A DNA stretch of 64,000 bases. Source: Aquabacter spiritensis (lineage in GTDB: Bacteria; Pseudomonadota; Alphaproteobacteria; Rhizobiales; Xanthobacteraceae). Made by a program: the position numbers and the translations under genes. Shown here one piece after another: positions 35,647-43,417 of the stretch. Where the stretch lies: NCBI RefSeq assembly GCF_004346185.1, contig NZ_SMAI01000003.1, positions 186,001 through 250,000 on the forward strand. Direction: 5' to 3'. The notes below the pieces were generated by a model. It saw only the letters and a list, made by a program, of their open reading frames with translations, was not told where the DNA came from and searched no databases. Position 1 is the stretch's first letter. Each line of letters opens with the position of its first letter.

Positions 35647-36333
35647 TTACGCGGAGATGCGGTAGAGGAGGCGGAAATCGGTGCGCGGTGCGGCTCCGCC
35701 CAATGCCGCATCGAGTGCGCATGCCGCGGACGCCAACGCATTCCGGTCGGTCGCCTCGATCATCAGCGCACGCACAATAATTTCATTCCCCTGCCGGACA
35801 TGGTTCCGTGCCGACGCCTCGGTGGCCGCCGCGTCGTGGCGGGTGAGCCGCACCGCGACGACGCCCGGCCGCTCAAGGGCCTGCCGTGCCGCGACTTCGA
35901 GTTGGTCGCTGCCGAGCGCACCCGGTTCGCCTTCGACCGGCAGTCGCCACAGCGCGAGCGCGGCACCCTCGCCTTCGCCATAGGCGAACAGGATCTGCGA
36001 TATGGTGCGGCGGGCGTTTCTGAAACGCAGGATGAAATGGCGGCTCAGCGGGTCCGGGTCGGTGACGAGGCGGACATAGTTCGGGTCGGCGAACACCGCC
36101 GCTTCGGTCGCCTCGTAAATGGCGAGATATTTCGGCCCGCCGCCTTCCGCAACATACCGCCGGCCGCGCAGAATTCCGGGGAAGCGCATCACCCGGTCGC
36201 GCATGTGCTCACGATTGTACCATTCGTTGAAACGAGGCTCGTCGTCCGCCGCCATGTCGGCCCAGGCGATCAGAGCGCAGCCGGCCCGGACGTCACGGGG
36301 AAAGGGGCGCATGCCCGCACTGGGTTCGCTCAC
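35647..36333 (-). CDS. EthD-like dimeric alpha/beta-barrel protein A
   Basis: A 228-aa protein not clearly assigned to a characterised family. The block EWYNREHMRDRVMRFPG and then RGRRYVAEGGGPKYLAIYEA closely parallels LWYDVEHLPERAAVEG and VQRYVCLEGWPRYMALYD in the divergent neighbour, so the two are paralogs. The motif WY..EH....R....G....RYV is typical of EthD/DUF4286-like ferredoxin-fold proteins. The GTG start at 36333 was chosen because AGGAG lies seven bases upstream; an internal ATG at 36312 is possible. No signal peptide or membrane segment is present. Confidence 0.72.
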   Translation of the reverse strand: MSEPSAGMRPFPRDVRAGCALIAWADMAADDEPRFNEWYNREHMRDRVMRFPGILRGRRYVAEGGGPKYLAIYEATEAAVFADPNYVRLVTDPDPLSRHFILRFRNARRTISQILFAYGEGEGAALALWRLPVEGEPGALGSDQLEVAARQALERPGVVAVRLTRHDAAATEASARNHVRQGNEIIVRALMIEATDRNALASAACALDAALGGAAPRTDFRLLYRISA

Positions 36334-36417
36334 GACGTTGCTCCTGGTCTTCCGTTTCGCCCGTCGCCTTGCAATGGGCGGACCAGCGCCCGCAGCATCC
36401 TGCATCGGTTCGGGCGG

Positions 36418-36432
36418 CTGGCACGGCCCTTG
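36418..36432 (+). promoter_or_regulatory. sigma-54 (-24/-12) promoter match
   Basis: TGGCACG (36418-36424), four bases, then TTGC (36429-36432) matches the sigma-54 consensus TGGCACG-N4-TTGC at every fixed position. It lies 37 bp upstream of the ATG of EthD-like protein B on the coding strand, so transcription would start about 25 bp before the gene. An enhancer-binding activator would be required; none is encoded in the window. Confidence 0.65.
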
Positions 36433-36468
36433 CGGTGAAAAGCGCGGAAACGTCGAAAGAGGTGTGAC

Positions 36469-37104
36469 ATGAGTGAGACCAGAAGCAGCGACGCCACGGG
36501 CCTTTTGATCGTGTTCGTCGATCCGCCGAACCGGGAGGAAGACGAACTGCATCTGTGGTACGACGTCGAACATCTGCCCGAGCGGGCGGCGGTCGAGGGT
36601 TTTCTCAGCGTCCAGCGGTATGTTTGCCTTGAGGGCTGGCCGCGTTACATGGCGCTGTACGATCTCACGGCCCTCGACGTGCTGGACAGCCCGGCCTATC
36701 GCGCAATCGCGGGAGCGAATTTCTCGCCCTGGTCCAAGCGGATCATTCCCCTGGTGCGGGGCTGGACGCGGGCCGAGGCGGAGCAGATCCATCCGGGCAA
36801 AGCGGCCACCGGGGCGGCAGGGCCGGCCTTGCGCGTCGCCGTCGTTCGCGTCCGGGGGCTCGACGCGGAGCATCTCGATCGACTCGCGGATGCATTCGAT
36901 CCGATGTTCCGCGATATGCGCGGGCTTCTCCAATACCGGCTGTTCGCGGCCAAAGCGGGGGGCGAGCCCGGCGACGTTTATGCGGTGGCCGAGTTCGCCC
37001 ATCCGGTTGCGCTCGGCGATCTCGACTGGACCCGGCTCAAGCTGCCGTCGGGGGCGGTCGACGTCGCCAATCTCTATACCCGCTATTGGCGCAAGGAGGA
37101 TTGA
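36469..37104 (+). CDS. EthD-like dimeric alpha/beta-barrel protein B
   Basis: A 211-aa protein with a repeat-like layout: an N-terminal half carrying LWYDVEHLPERAAVEGF and RYVCLEGWPRYMALYD, and a C-terminal half (LRVAVVRVRGLDAEH, then LLQYRLFAAK) that may be a second ferredoxin-like domain. It is paralogous to the divergent protein A. Such proteins often accompany degradation genes, as isomerases or lactone-handling proteins, but the function here is not known. A sigma-54 promoter lies just upstream, and a bidirectional hairpin follows the stop. Confidence 0.75.
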   Translation: MSETRSSDATGLLIVFVDPPNREEDELHLWYDVEHLPERAAVEGFLSVQRYVCLEGWPRYMALYDLTALDVLDSPAYRAIAGANFSPWSKRIIPLVRGWTRAEAEQIHPGKAATGAAGPALRVAVVRVRGLDAEHLDRLADAFDPMFRDMRGLLQYRLFAAKAGGEPGDVYAVAEFAHPVALGDLDWTRLKLPSGAVDVANLYTRYWRKED

Positions 37105-37120
37105 CGGGCGCCGCGCCAAA

Positions 37121-37150
37121 GAAAATGCCCGGGACCAGCCCGGGCATTCT
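37121..37150. terminator. bidirectional terminator hairpin
   Basis: AATGCCCGGG (37124-37133) and CCCGGGCATT (37139-37148) form a perfect 10-bp stem with a 5-base loop between two converging genes, the EthD-like B gene and Bug receptor B. AAAA precedes and TTCTC follows, giving short U-rich tails in either direction, so it probably stops both transcripts. Confidence 0.75.
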
Positions 37151-37175
37151 CGACTTCCGACCTTTACGCCGGGCG

Positions 37176-38138
37176 TTATTTCGCCCACAGCTCCTGGGTC
37201 TCCGCACGCTCCTTTTCCACCCGCTTCAACATGTCCGCGGCATTGGCATAGAGCGGGAGAAGGCCGACCTTCAGGAGACCGTCGACCACCTTGGGGTCCG
37301 ACGTGATCTCGCGCATCGCCTTGTCATAGGCGGCGACGATGTCGGCGGGAAGCTTCGGCGGACCGGAGAGTCCGATCCAATAGAGCGTCTCGATCGAAGG
37401 ATAGCCCGCTTCCTTCGCGGTGGGCGTGTCGGGCAGGTTGGGCCAACGCTCCGGCGAGGCCACGGCGAGCACCCGCAGCTTGCCGGACTGGAGCGGCGCT
37501 GCGATCGAGGAATAGGAGCCGACGCCCATTTTCACATGTCCGCCGGCGGTCATGGTGATCGCTTCCGACCCGCCTTTGAGCTGCAGCGGCCGGGTCTTGG
37601 TGACGTCGACGCCGATCGCCTTGAAGAACTGGCGGTTCGCCATGTCCTGCGCGCCGGCACCGCCGAGCGAGGTCCAGGTGAAGGTGCTGGGATCGGCCTT
37701 GGCCGCCGCCGCGGCGTCGGCCAGCGTCTTGAACGGGGAATCGACGGGCACCACGAACTTCATGGGCGTGTAGGCGGCCACGCCGACGAAGGTCCGGTCG
37801 ACCACCTTGAAGGGCAGGTTCTTGACCGCCGTGTCGAGCATCGAGCTCTGCGGCGGTCCATCCGCCAGCATGGTGTAGCCGTCCGGCTTGGCGTTCATCA
37901 CCTCGTTCACCGCCGGCACGGTATTGCCGCCGGGCTTGTTGATGATGCGCACCGGCACGCCCCATTTGGCCTCCAGGGCCGGGGCGATGACGCGCATGCC
38001 GAGATCGGTCGAGCCGCCGGCCGCGAACGGCACGATAATCTCGATCGCCTTGCTCGGAAATTTGTCCTGCGCGGCCGCCGGCAGGGCGCCCGCGGCGCCG
38101 ATGGCGAGGGCCATCGCGGCTTTCCATAGGATCTTCAT
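37176..38138 (-). CDS. Bug/TctC-family periplasmic receptor B
   Basis: A 320-aa receptor with signal peptide MKILWKAAMALAIGAAGALP ending AAAQDKFP. The loop VPFAAGGSTDLGMR and LKGGSEAITMTAGGHVKMG are the ligand-binding motifs. It is strikingly like receptor C at 39390-40358 (shared VPFA.GGSTDLG, NLPFKV.DR.F.G.AA, LRVLAVA.PER), so the two arose by duplication. It lies 58 bp downstream of the amidohydrolase-fold gene, probably in one transcript. Confidence 0.92.
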   Translation of the reverse strand: MKILWKAAMALAIGAAGALPAAAQDKFPSKAIEIIVPFAAGGSTDLGMRVIAPALEAKWGVPVRIINKPGGNTVPAVNEVMNAKPDGYTMLADGPPQSSMLDTAVKNLPFKVVDRTFVGVAAYTPMKFVVPVDSPFKTLADAAAAAKADPSTFTWTSLGGAGAQDMANRQFFKAIGVDVTKTRPLQLKGGSEAITMTAGGHVKMGVGSYSSIAAPLQSGKLRVLAVASPERWPNLPDTPTAKEAGYPSIETLYWIGLSGPPKLPADIVAAYDKAMREITSDPKVVDGLLKVGLLPLYANAADMLKRVEKERAETQELWAK

Positions 38139-38196
38139 TCCGTTCCTCCCTGATGTTTTGCTTGATCGACCACGGCTCGGGCCGTAGCCAGTTTCG

Positions 38197-39039
38197 TCAC
38201 GCGTCCAGACCGAGGAAGCGCGCGGCGTTCCGATACATGACCTTTTCCCTGTTCTCGTCACTCAAAGGCAGCGTGCAGAACCAGTCCTTATAATCCTTGA
38301 TCGGGCAATAAGGATAAGACGAGGCATAGATAAAGCGGTCGGAGAGAAAGCCATTCGCGGCTTTTACATAATCATCCATGCCCGGCATGTTCACGAGATA
38401 CATGTCGGGGGAAAGATAAAGGTTCGAGCGCCGAAAGGCGACGTGAAGGATCTCGGCGACCCAGGGCCAGTTGCCGTGCGAGGACACGATGCGCAAGGTC
38501 GGGAAATCGGCGAGCACGCGGTCGAGCGTCGCCGGCGCGGTATAGCTGACATCGGGGCCGGCATTTCCGCCCGTCATCATGATCAGCGGCAGGCCGCGAT
38601 CCTCGCAATGGGCATAAATCGGATAGAGACGCCGGTCGTCGGTGTGGAGCGGATTGGCATAGGCGCCCGGTTCGATATTGATCGCCTTGAATCCCGCCGC
38701 CACCGCCCCGTCGATCTGCGCGACGGCCCGGCGCCGGTCGGTGACGTCGATCGAGGCCACCGGAATGAAGCGGCCGGGATGGGCCTTGGTGAATTCCATC
38801 ACCTCGTCATTGTCGACGGATCCGAGCGGGCCGGAATTGCGTCCGACGACGACGCCGAGATCGATGCCCGCCGCATCCATTTCGCCGACCATCAACTCGA
38901 CCGATTCGGCGCGCGCCGAGGGCGCCGGTTCGAAGCCGAGCTGCCGCGTGAACCGATCCCGCCGATCGCCGCTGGCATACATCACCATGCCGCGAAAGCT
39001 TTTGAAGGGCGGACGAATTCGGAAATCGATGATCGGCAC
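38197..39039 (-). CDS. amidohydrolase-2-fold protein lacking metal ligands
   Basis: A 280-aa TIM-barrel protein of the amidohydrolase_2 family. Where active members have DxHxH it reads DFRIRPP (R7 and R9), the usual His of the IHP strand is absent (MMTGGN near residue 155), and the GSD motif is ASSYPY with Ser241 for Asp. It keeps H188 in SSHGNWPW. The frame is intact and the changes are in otherwise well-conserved strands, so this looks like a metal-free member of the fold, not a decayed gene. The start GTG at 39039 has AGAGGA upstream. Function is unknown; ligand binding, or an acid-base reaction without metal, is possible. Confidence 0.8.
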   Translation of the reverse strand: MPIIDFRIRPPFKSFRGMVMYASGDRRDRFTRQLGFEPAPSARAESVELMVGEMDAAGIDLGVVVGRNSGPLGSVDNDEVMEFTKAHPGRFIPVASIDVTDRRRAVAQIDGAVAAGFKAINIEPGAYANPLHTDDRRLYPIYAHCEDRGLPLIMMTGGNAGPDVSYTAPATLDRVLADFPTLRIVSSHGNWPWVAEILHVAFRRSNLYLSPDMYLVNMPGMDDYVKAANGFLSDRFIYASSYPYCPIKDYKDWFCTLPLSDENREKVMYRNAARFLGLDA

Positions 39040-39107
39040 TGGCGTTCCTCTTCGCGCTTGACTGTTGTTCTGCCGGCCTGGCGCGGCCGGCGTTTTGGAT
39101 GAGGACC

Positions 39108-39122
39108 GCAAGAAGCATGCCG
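39108..39122 (-). promoter_or_regulatory. sigma-54-like promoter match for the amidohydrolase-fold gene
   Basis: On the minus strand, CGGCATG-N4-TTGC (39122 down to 39108) keeps the essential GG and GC elements of sigma-54 promoters at correct spacing, with two changes from TGGCACG. It lies 69 bp upstream of the GTG start at 39039. It is weaker than the two plus-strand matches nearby. Confidence 0.4.
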
Positions 39123-39184
39123 GCCATTTCCAACCCGCCTCTGCGCGCGATGGCGACAGCGGATCTGTCGGCGGGGAGGACATT

Positions 39185-39201
39185 TGTCCGGCATACGGAC
39201 A
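39185..39201. promoter_or_regulatory. inverted repeat TGTCCG-N5-CGGACA
   Basis: A perfect 6-bp inverted repeat with a 5-bp spacer between the divergent sigma-54 matches at 39108-39122 and 39253-39267. Its distance of roughly 50-65 bp from each is on the short side but possible for an enhancer site. It could equally be an operator for another regulator. The 350-bp gap from 39040 to 39389 holds no convincing gene. Confidence 0.45.
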
Positions 39202-39252
39202 GTCTCGCGCCCCGGAAATGCTCGGTCGGCCTCCAGGGGCTGCGGCAAGGGA

Positions 39253-39267
39253 TGGCACGCGGTTTGC
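39253..39267 (+). promoter_or_regulatory. sigma-54 (-24/-12) promoter match for Bug receptor C
   Basis: TGGCACG (39253-39259), four bases, then TTGC (39264-39267) matches the sigma-54 consensus at every fixed position. It is on the coding strand 122 bp upstream of the receptor C start, giving a leader of about 110 bases. Together with 36418-36432 it is one of two perfect matches within 2.9 kb. Confidence 0.6.
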
Positions 39268-39389
39268 GGACCTCGCCGCCTGCGGCCACGGCGCCTGATG
39301 CCGCGGCCTAAAAAAGAAAAGCTCGGCCATGTCCGATTTCGCGTTCCGCGGATTTGGGGTGGCTGGCCAGATCCATAGGGAGCGGAATC

Positions 39390-40358
39390 ATGTTCGTTTC
39401 ACGCAGATTCGTCTTGCGCGGTGGCGCAGCCGCCCTCGCGGTGTCGACCTTCGCCGGCCCCGCCTCGGCGCAAGCGGGGTTTCCCGCCAAGGCCATTGAA
39501 ATCATCGTTCCGTTCGCCACAGGCGGGTCCACCGATCTCGGGGCCCGCATCGTCGCGGATGCGCTCCAGCAGCGCTGGAACGTGCCGGTGAAGGTGGTGA
39601 ACCGGCCGGGCGGCAACACGCTTCCCGGTGTTGAAGAGGTGATGCGCGCGCCGCCCGACGGGTACACGGTCCTGATGGACGGGCCGGGCTCGAGTTCCAT
39701 GCTCGAGACGGTGGTGAAGAATCTGCCGTTCAAAGTCATGGACCGCAGCTTCATCGGCCTTGCTGCGCAGACCCCCTTGATGCTGGTGGTGCCGGAAGAG
39801 TCCCCCTGGAAGACGCTGGAGGATGCGGTGCGGGCCGCGAAGGCCGACCCCGCGCACTTTTCCTGGACGTCGGGTGCGGGAACAACCGATTTGACCTTCC
39901 GCAGGCTGTTCCAGATTGCCGGGGTGAATTTCCGTCAGACCCGCGCGGTTCAGGTGAAAGGGGGATCGGAGGCGATCAATCTGGTCGCCGGCGGACACGT
40001 GAATATCGGCGTCGGATTCTGGGGCTCCATCGCCGCGCTGGCGCAGGCGAAAAGATTGCGCGTGCTGGCGGTCGCGGGACCCGAGCGGTTCCCCGCCGCC
40101 CCCGAGGTGCCGACGACGGCACAGGCCGGGATGCCGGACCTCATCATCCTGCAATGGATCGGCGTCTCCGGTCCGGCCGGGATGAACCCGGAGGTCGTGG
40201 GGGCCTGGAACGCCGCGCTGCAGGCGGTGTCGAAGGATCCGAAGGTGGTCGAGGGGCTCGCGCGCGTCGGGCTGGTGCCGTTTTCCAGCTCGCCCGAGGG
40301 TATGCGCGCATTCGTGACGAAGGAGAGCCGGATCGTCGAGGATCTCTGGAGGGCCTGA
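39390..40358 (+). CDS. Bug/TctC-family periplasmic receptor C
   Basis: A 322-aa receptor with a twin-arginine-like leader (SRRFVLRGGAAALAVSTF ending ASAQAGFP). The ligand loop VPFATGGSTDLGAR and VKGGSEAINLVAGGHVNIG match receptor B closely. GGGAGCGG precedes the ATG at 39390. It stands alone on the plus strand, divergent from the amidohydrolase-fold gene, with its own sigma-54-type promoter and a hairpin after the stop. Confidence 0.92.
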   Translation: MFVSRRFVLRGGAAALAVSTFAGPASAQAGFPAKAIEIIVPFATGGSTDLGARIVADALQQRWNVPVKVVNRPGGNTLPGVEEVMRAPPDGYTVLMDGPGSSSMLETVVKNLPFKVMDRSFIGLAAQTPLMLVVPEESPWKTLEDAVRAAKADPAHFSWTSGAGTTDLTFRRLFQIAGVNFRQTRAVQVKGGSEAINLVAGGHVNIGVGFWGSIAALAQAKRLRVLAVAGPERFPAAPEVPTTAQAGMPDLIILQWIGVSGPAGMNPEVVGAWNAALQAVSKDPKVVEGLARVGLVPFSSSPEGMRAFVTKESRIVEDLWRA

Positions 40359-40364
40359 CATTTG

Positions 40365-40400
40365 CCCCGAGGCTGCGGCTGAGTCGCCTCCGCCTCGGGG
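40365..40400 (+). terminator. hairpin after Bug receptor C
   Basis: CCCCGAGG (40365-40372) pairs perfectly with CCTCGGGG (40393-40400) around a 20-base interior and is followed by TCTAATAA. The loop is long and the T-run weak, but the position 6 bp after the stop fits an intrinsic terminator. Confidence 0.5.
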
Positions 40401-40501
40401 TCTAATAAGCGCGGCGGATCAAACCGATAGTTTAAATTTGATGGGACATGGCGAACCCGGGTGCTTTCCTCGGCGAAGGATATCGAGGAGGCGATGGGCG
40501 G

Positions 40502-41527
40502 ATGGCGGGTGCTTGGGGACGGGGGCTCGCGCTGCGGGCGACACGCGGTGGCGATCTGGCAAATCTGCTTCCGGGGCTCGCTCTGGCGGCGGGATTGGCG
40601 GCGGTGAGTTATGCGCTGCGGGATTTGAGCGGGCTCGCCTTCGTCAGTCCGCTCGTGCTCGGGGTCTTTCTCGGGATGGCTGCGCGCGCCGCAGTGGCGA
40701 TGCCCGCGGTCGCGCGGCCCGGATTGAAATTCGCCGCCCGCCCGGTGCTGCGCTTCGCGATCGTTTTGCTGGGGCTCCAGATCACCTTCGGCAAGGTGGC
40801 GGAGGTCGGGATCGACGGCTTCGCCGTCGCGGCCTTGGCGCTCGTTCTCACCTTCCTGTTCACCCTCTGGCTGGGTGCGAAGCTCGGGGTCGGGCGCGAG
40901 CTCACACAATTGATCGCGGCGGGGACCTCGATTTGCGGCGCCTCGGCCATCGTCGCAACCAATTCCGTGGCGCGCGGCACCGATGAGGACGTGGCCTATG
41001 CCATGGCTTGCGTCACGCTGTTCGGCTCGCTGGCGATGTTCCTCTACCCGCTCTTGCCGCCGCTGCTCGGGCTGGACGCGCACGCCTATGGCCTCTGGAC
41101 CGGGGCTTCCGTCCACGAAGTGGCGCAGGTGGTCGCCGCCGCCTTCCAGGGCGGACAGGAGGCAGGCGAGGTGGGCACGATCACCAAGCTCACCCGCGTG
41201 ATGCTGCTGGCGCCCATGCTGCTGGCGCTCGCGTGGAGCGCGCGGTTCGCCGTTGCCACGGAGCGGCGCACGGGGCCTCCGGTCCCGCTGTTCGTCGTCG
41301 CATTCCTTCTCGTCATTGCCGCCAACAGTCTCGGCCTGGTTCCTGCCTCGGTCGCTGCCGTCGGTGCGGTGGTGACGCCCTTCCTGCTTGCCATGTCGCT
41401 GTCGGCGATCGGCCTCGAGAGCGACGTGCGCCGGCTCAGCGCCATGGGCCTGCGGCCTCTCGCGCTCGGTGCGGTGGCGACCCTGTTCATCTCGGGTACG
41501 GCTCTCCTGCTGGTTGCCGTTCTTTAG
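40502..41527 (+). CDS. YeiH-family putative sulfate/anion exporter (UPF0324)
   Basis: A 341-aa polytopic membrane protein, about ten hydrophobic segments, of the YeiH/UPF0324 family. LIAAGTSICGASAIVATNSV is the conserved family core, and SVHEVAQVVAAAF and TKLTRVMLLAPMLL also match. Family members are predicted to export sulfate or sulfonate-derived anions. The ATG at 40502 is used since GAGGAGG lies upstream; an in-frame ATG at 40448 would add 18 residues without a ribosome site. A LysR regulator follows, as in many yeiH loci. Confidence 0.9.
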   Translation: MAGAWGRGLALRATRGGDLANLLPGLALAAGLAAVSYALRDLSGLAFVSPLVLGVFLGMAARAAVAMPAVARPGLKFAARPVLRFAIVLLGLQITFGKVAEVGIDGFAVAALALVLTFLFTLWLGAKLGVGRELTQLIAAGTSICGASAIVATNSVARGTDEDVAYAMACVTLFGSLAMFLYPLLPPLLGLDAHAYGLWTGASVHEVAQVVAAAFQGGQEAGEVGTITKLTRVMLLAPMLLALAWSARFAVATERRTGPPVPLFVVAFLLVIAANSLGLVPASVAAVGAVVTPFLLAMSLSAIGLESDVRRLSAMGLRPLALGAVATLFISGTALLLVAVL

Positions 41528-41605
41528 CATGCAGGTCCCGGAGAGACGGGTGTCGCAGGGCCGGGCTTGCATCGTCACGCGCTTGCGCGCTCCATAGGAG
41601 GCGCA

Positions 41606-42532
41606 ATGACATTCGAGCAATTGCGCGTCTTCATCGAGGTCGCCACCCAACTTCATATGACCCGGGCGGCGGAGCGGCTCAACATGACCCAGCCGGCGGT
41701 CAGCGCGTCGATCGCCGCGCTGGAAGCGAGCTGTGGCATGCCGTTCTTCGACCGGGTGGGGCGTCGCATCGAACTCACCGAGGCCGGGCGTCTCTTCCGT
41801 GCGGAAGCGGAGGCGATCCTCGATCGCGTGTCGCGTGCCGAGGCGGTGCTGAACGACATTTCTGGTCTGAGGCGAGGCCGACTGCGGATCTTCGCGAGCC
41901 AGACGGTCGCGAACTATTGGTTGGGTACCCGGCTCGCCTGCTATCGCGCGCGTCATCCCGCGATCGCGCTGTCCGTCACCATTGCCAACACTGCCCAATG
42001 CGCCGCCGCCGTGGTGTCGGGGGATGCCGATCTCGCCTGTGTCGAGGGGGAGGTAAACGAGCCGCTTTTGGTCAAGGTCGCGCTTCCGGGGGACCGTCTG
42101 GTCCTGGTTGTCGGGGCAGCGCATGCCTGGGCGGATCGGTCGCCGGATGGCGCCTCCGGTTTCGATCCGGCCCGTTTGCTTGAGACGGCGTGGGTGTTGC
42201 GCGAACACGGGTCCGGCACGCGGCAAGCCTTCGAGGATCGGTGCCGCGACCTCGGACTGGCGCCGAGCCTGCTCCGGGTTGCGCTGGAATTTCCCTCGAA
42301 CGAGGCGGTGCTCAGCGCCGTTGCTGCGGGAGCGGGCGCAACGGTGATATCGGAACTCGTGGCCCGTGCGGGTCTTGCCGCCGGCGATCTCCGGCTGGTG
42401 CCCTTCGACCTGCCGGAGCGCACCTTCCTGCTCTTGCGCCACGCCGACCGCTACCGCTCGAAGGCCGAGACGGCGTTTGTCGAGATGGTCCGCTCCCCTC
42501 AGGGGCAACGCGCGCTCCCCGCGGCCGGCTGA
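41606..42532 (+). CDS. LysR-family regulator 2 (YeiE-like neighbour of yeiH)
   Basis: A 308-aa LysR protein. The DNA-binding domain covers residues 1-60 (MTFEQLRVFIEVATQLHMTR, then LNMTQPAVSASIAALE). It starts at an ATG preceded by ATAGGAGGCGCA, 78 bp after the YeiH-family gene. LysR genes next to yeiH usually regulate it (YeiE type), but here the regulator is downstream and co-directional, so autoregulated co-expression is more likely than divergent control. Confidence 0.93.
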   Translation: MTFEQLRVFIEVATQLHMTRAAERLNMTQPAVSASIAALEASCGMPFFDRVGRRIELTEAGRLFRAEAEAILDRVSRAEAVLNDISGLRRGRLRIFASQTVANYWLGTRLACYRARHPAIALSVTIANTAQCAAAVVSGDADLACVEGEVNEPLLVKVALPGDRLVLVVGAAHAWADRSPDGASGFDPARLLETAWVLREHGSGTRQAFEDRCRDLGLAPSLLRVALEFPSNEAVLSAVAAGAGATVISELVARAGLAAGDLRLVPFDLPERTFLLLRHADRYRSKAETAFVEMVRSPQGQRALPAAG

Positions 42533-42667
42533 AGCCGGGCGGCGGATCGCCGGTGCTCGGGCATGTCGACATGCGCGATCCACCTCTCGCAAAATGCCGG
42601 GCGAAAACCGCTTGAAAGCTTCACCGTGATCTGTAAGCTTCTCACAGTTACGCGGTGAGGTGTCTAA

Positions 42668-43417
42668 ATGTCGGAGGCGCGGGCGGTCCGCCCGAGGTCG
42701 AGCGTGCTGGAAATGCCAGCATCGACCCTGAAGGGAAATCAGGCCTATGATCGGCTGCGGCGTGAGATCGTGTCGTGTCGGATCGTTCCGGGCACGCGTT
42801 TCACCGAAGCCGAAATCATGGACCGTTTCGAGTTCGGCAAAGCGAGTTGCCGGATTGCGCTTCAACGCCTCGCGCAGGACGGATTCGTCGTGTCCATGCC
42901 GCGGCACGGCTACCGCGTGGCGCCGGTGACGGTGCGGGACGTCGACGAGATCTTCGCCCTGCGCGTCGTGCTCGAACCCTATGCCGCGCGCCTTGCGGCG
43001 GGCCGGGTGAACCGGGCGCAGCTCGAGCGGCTGGAACGGGCCTGTCGGGCCAAGATGCCTTCGGAAATCGGGAATCAGATCGACTTCTTCCTGGAGGCCA
43101 ACCGGAGCTTCCATATGTCGATCGCCATGGCGAGCGGCAATCAGCGTCTGTGTCGGACGCTTTCCGGACTGCTCGACGAGATGACGCGGCTCGTGGCGCT
43201 CGGATTCGGCGTTCAGGGCGTCCGCCCGAATATAGACAACGACCACAGCCTGATGATCGAGCATCTGGTGGTGGGCGACGCCGATCAGGCGGAGCGCGTG
43301 GCGCGGCGCCATGTCGAGACCTTCCGCGCCATGACGATGGAAAAGGTTGTCCAGAGCCTGCGCGATTCCGCCGAGCTCCTGCCCCTCGACGGCTGCCTGG
43401 CAGGAGACCTTCAGTGA
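42668..43417 (+). CDS. GntR/FadR-subfamily regulator
   Basis: A 249-aa regulator with an N-terminal winged helix (residues about 20-85, QAYDRLRREIVSCRIVPGTR and FTEAEIMDRFEFGKASCRIA) and a C-terminal FCD-type ligand domain (residues about 95-235; ALRVVLEPYAARLAAGRV, then NRSFHMSIA and a late HRR.H-like metal/ligand region). The recognition helix sequence FEFGKASCRIAL is a less common variant. GTGA overlap links it to the ATPase of importer 4, which it probably regulates together with the downstream genes. Confidence 0.93.
   Translation: MSEARAVRPRSSVLEMPASTLKGNQAYDRLRREIVSCRIVPGTRFTEAEIMDRFEFGKASCRIALQRLAQDGFVVSMPRHGYRVAPVTVRDVDEIFALRVVLEPYAARLAAGRVNRAQLERLERACRAKMPSEIGNQIDFFLEANRSFHMSIAMASGNQRLCRTLSGLLDEMTRLVALGFGVQGVRPNIDNDHSLMIEHLVVGDADQAERVARRHVETFRAMTMEKVVQSLRDSAELLPLDGCLAGDLQ

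Noticed and set aside
39072-39096. GCCGGCC/GGCCGGC hairpin followed by GTTTT on the plus strand
   Set aside because: It looks like a terminator, but no plus-strand gene ends nearby; it more likely lies in the leader of the minus-strand amidohydrolase-fold gene.
39950-43312. Very long open frame on the minus strand across receptor C, YeiH, LysR and GntR genes
   Set aside because: It spans four well-supported plus-strand genes and intergenic DNA and has low-complexity Arg/Gln/His/Gly composition without motifs.
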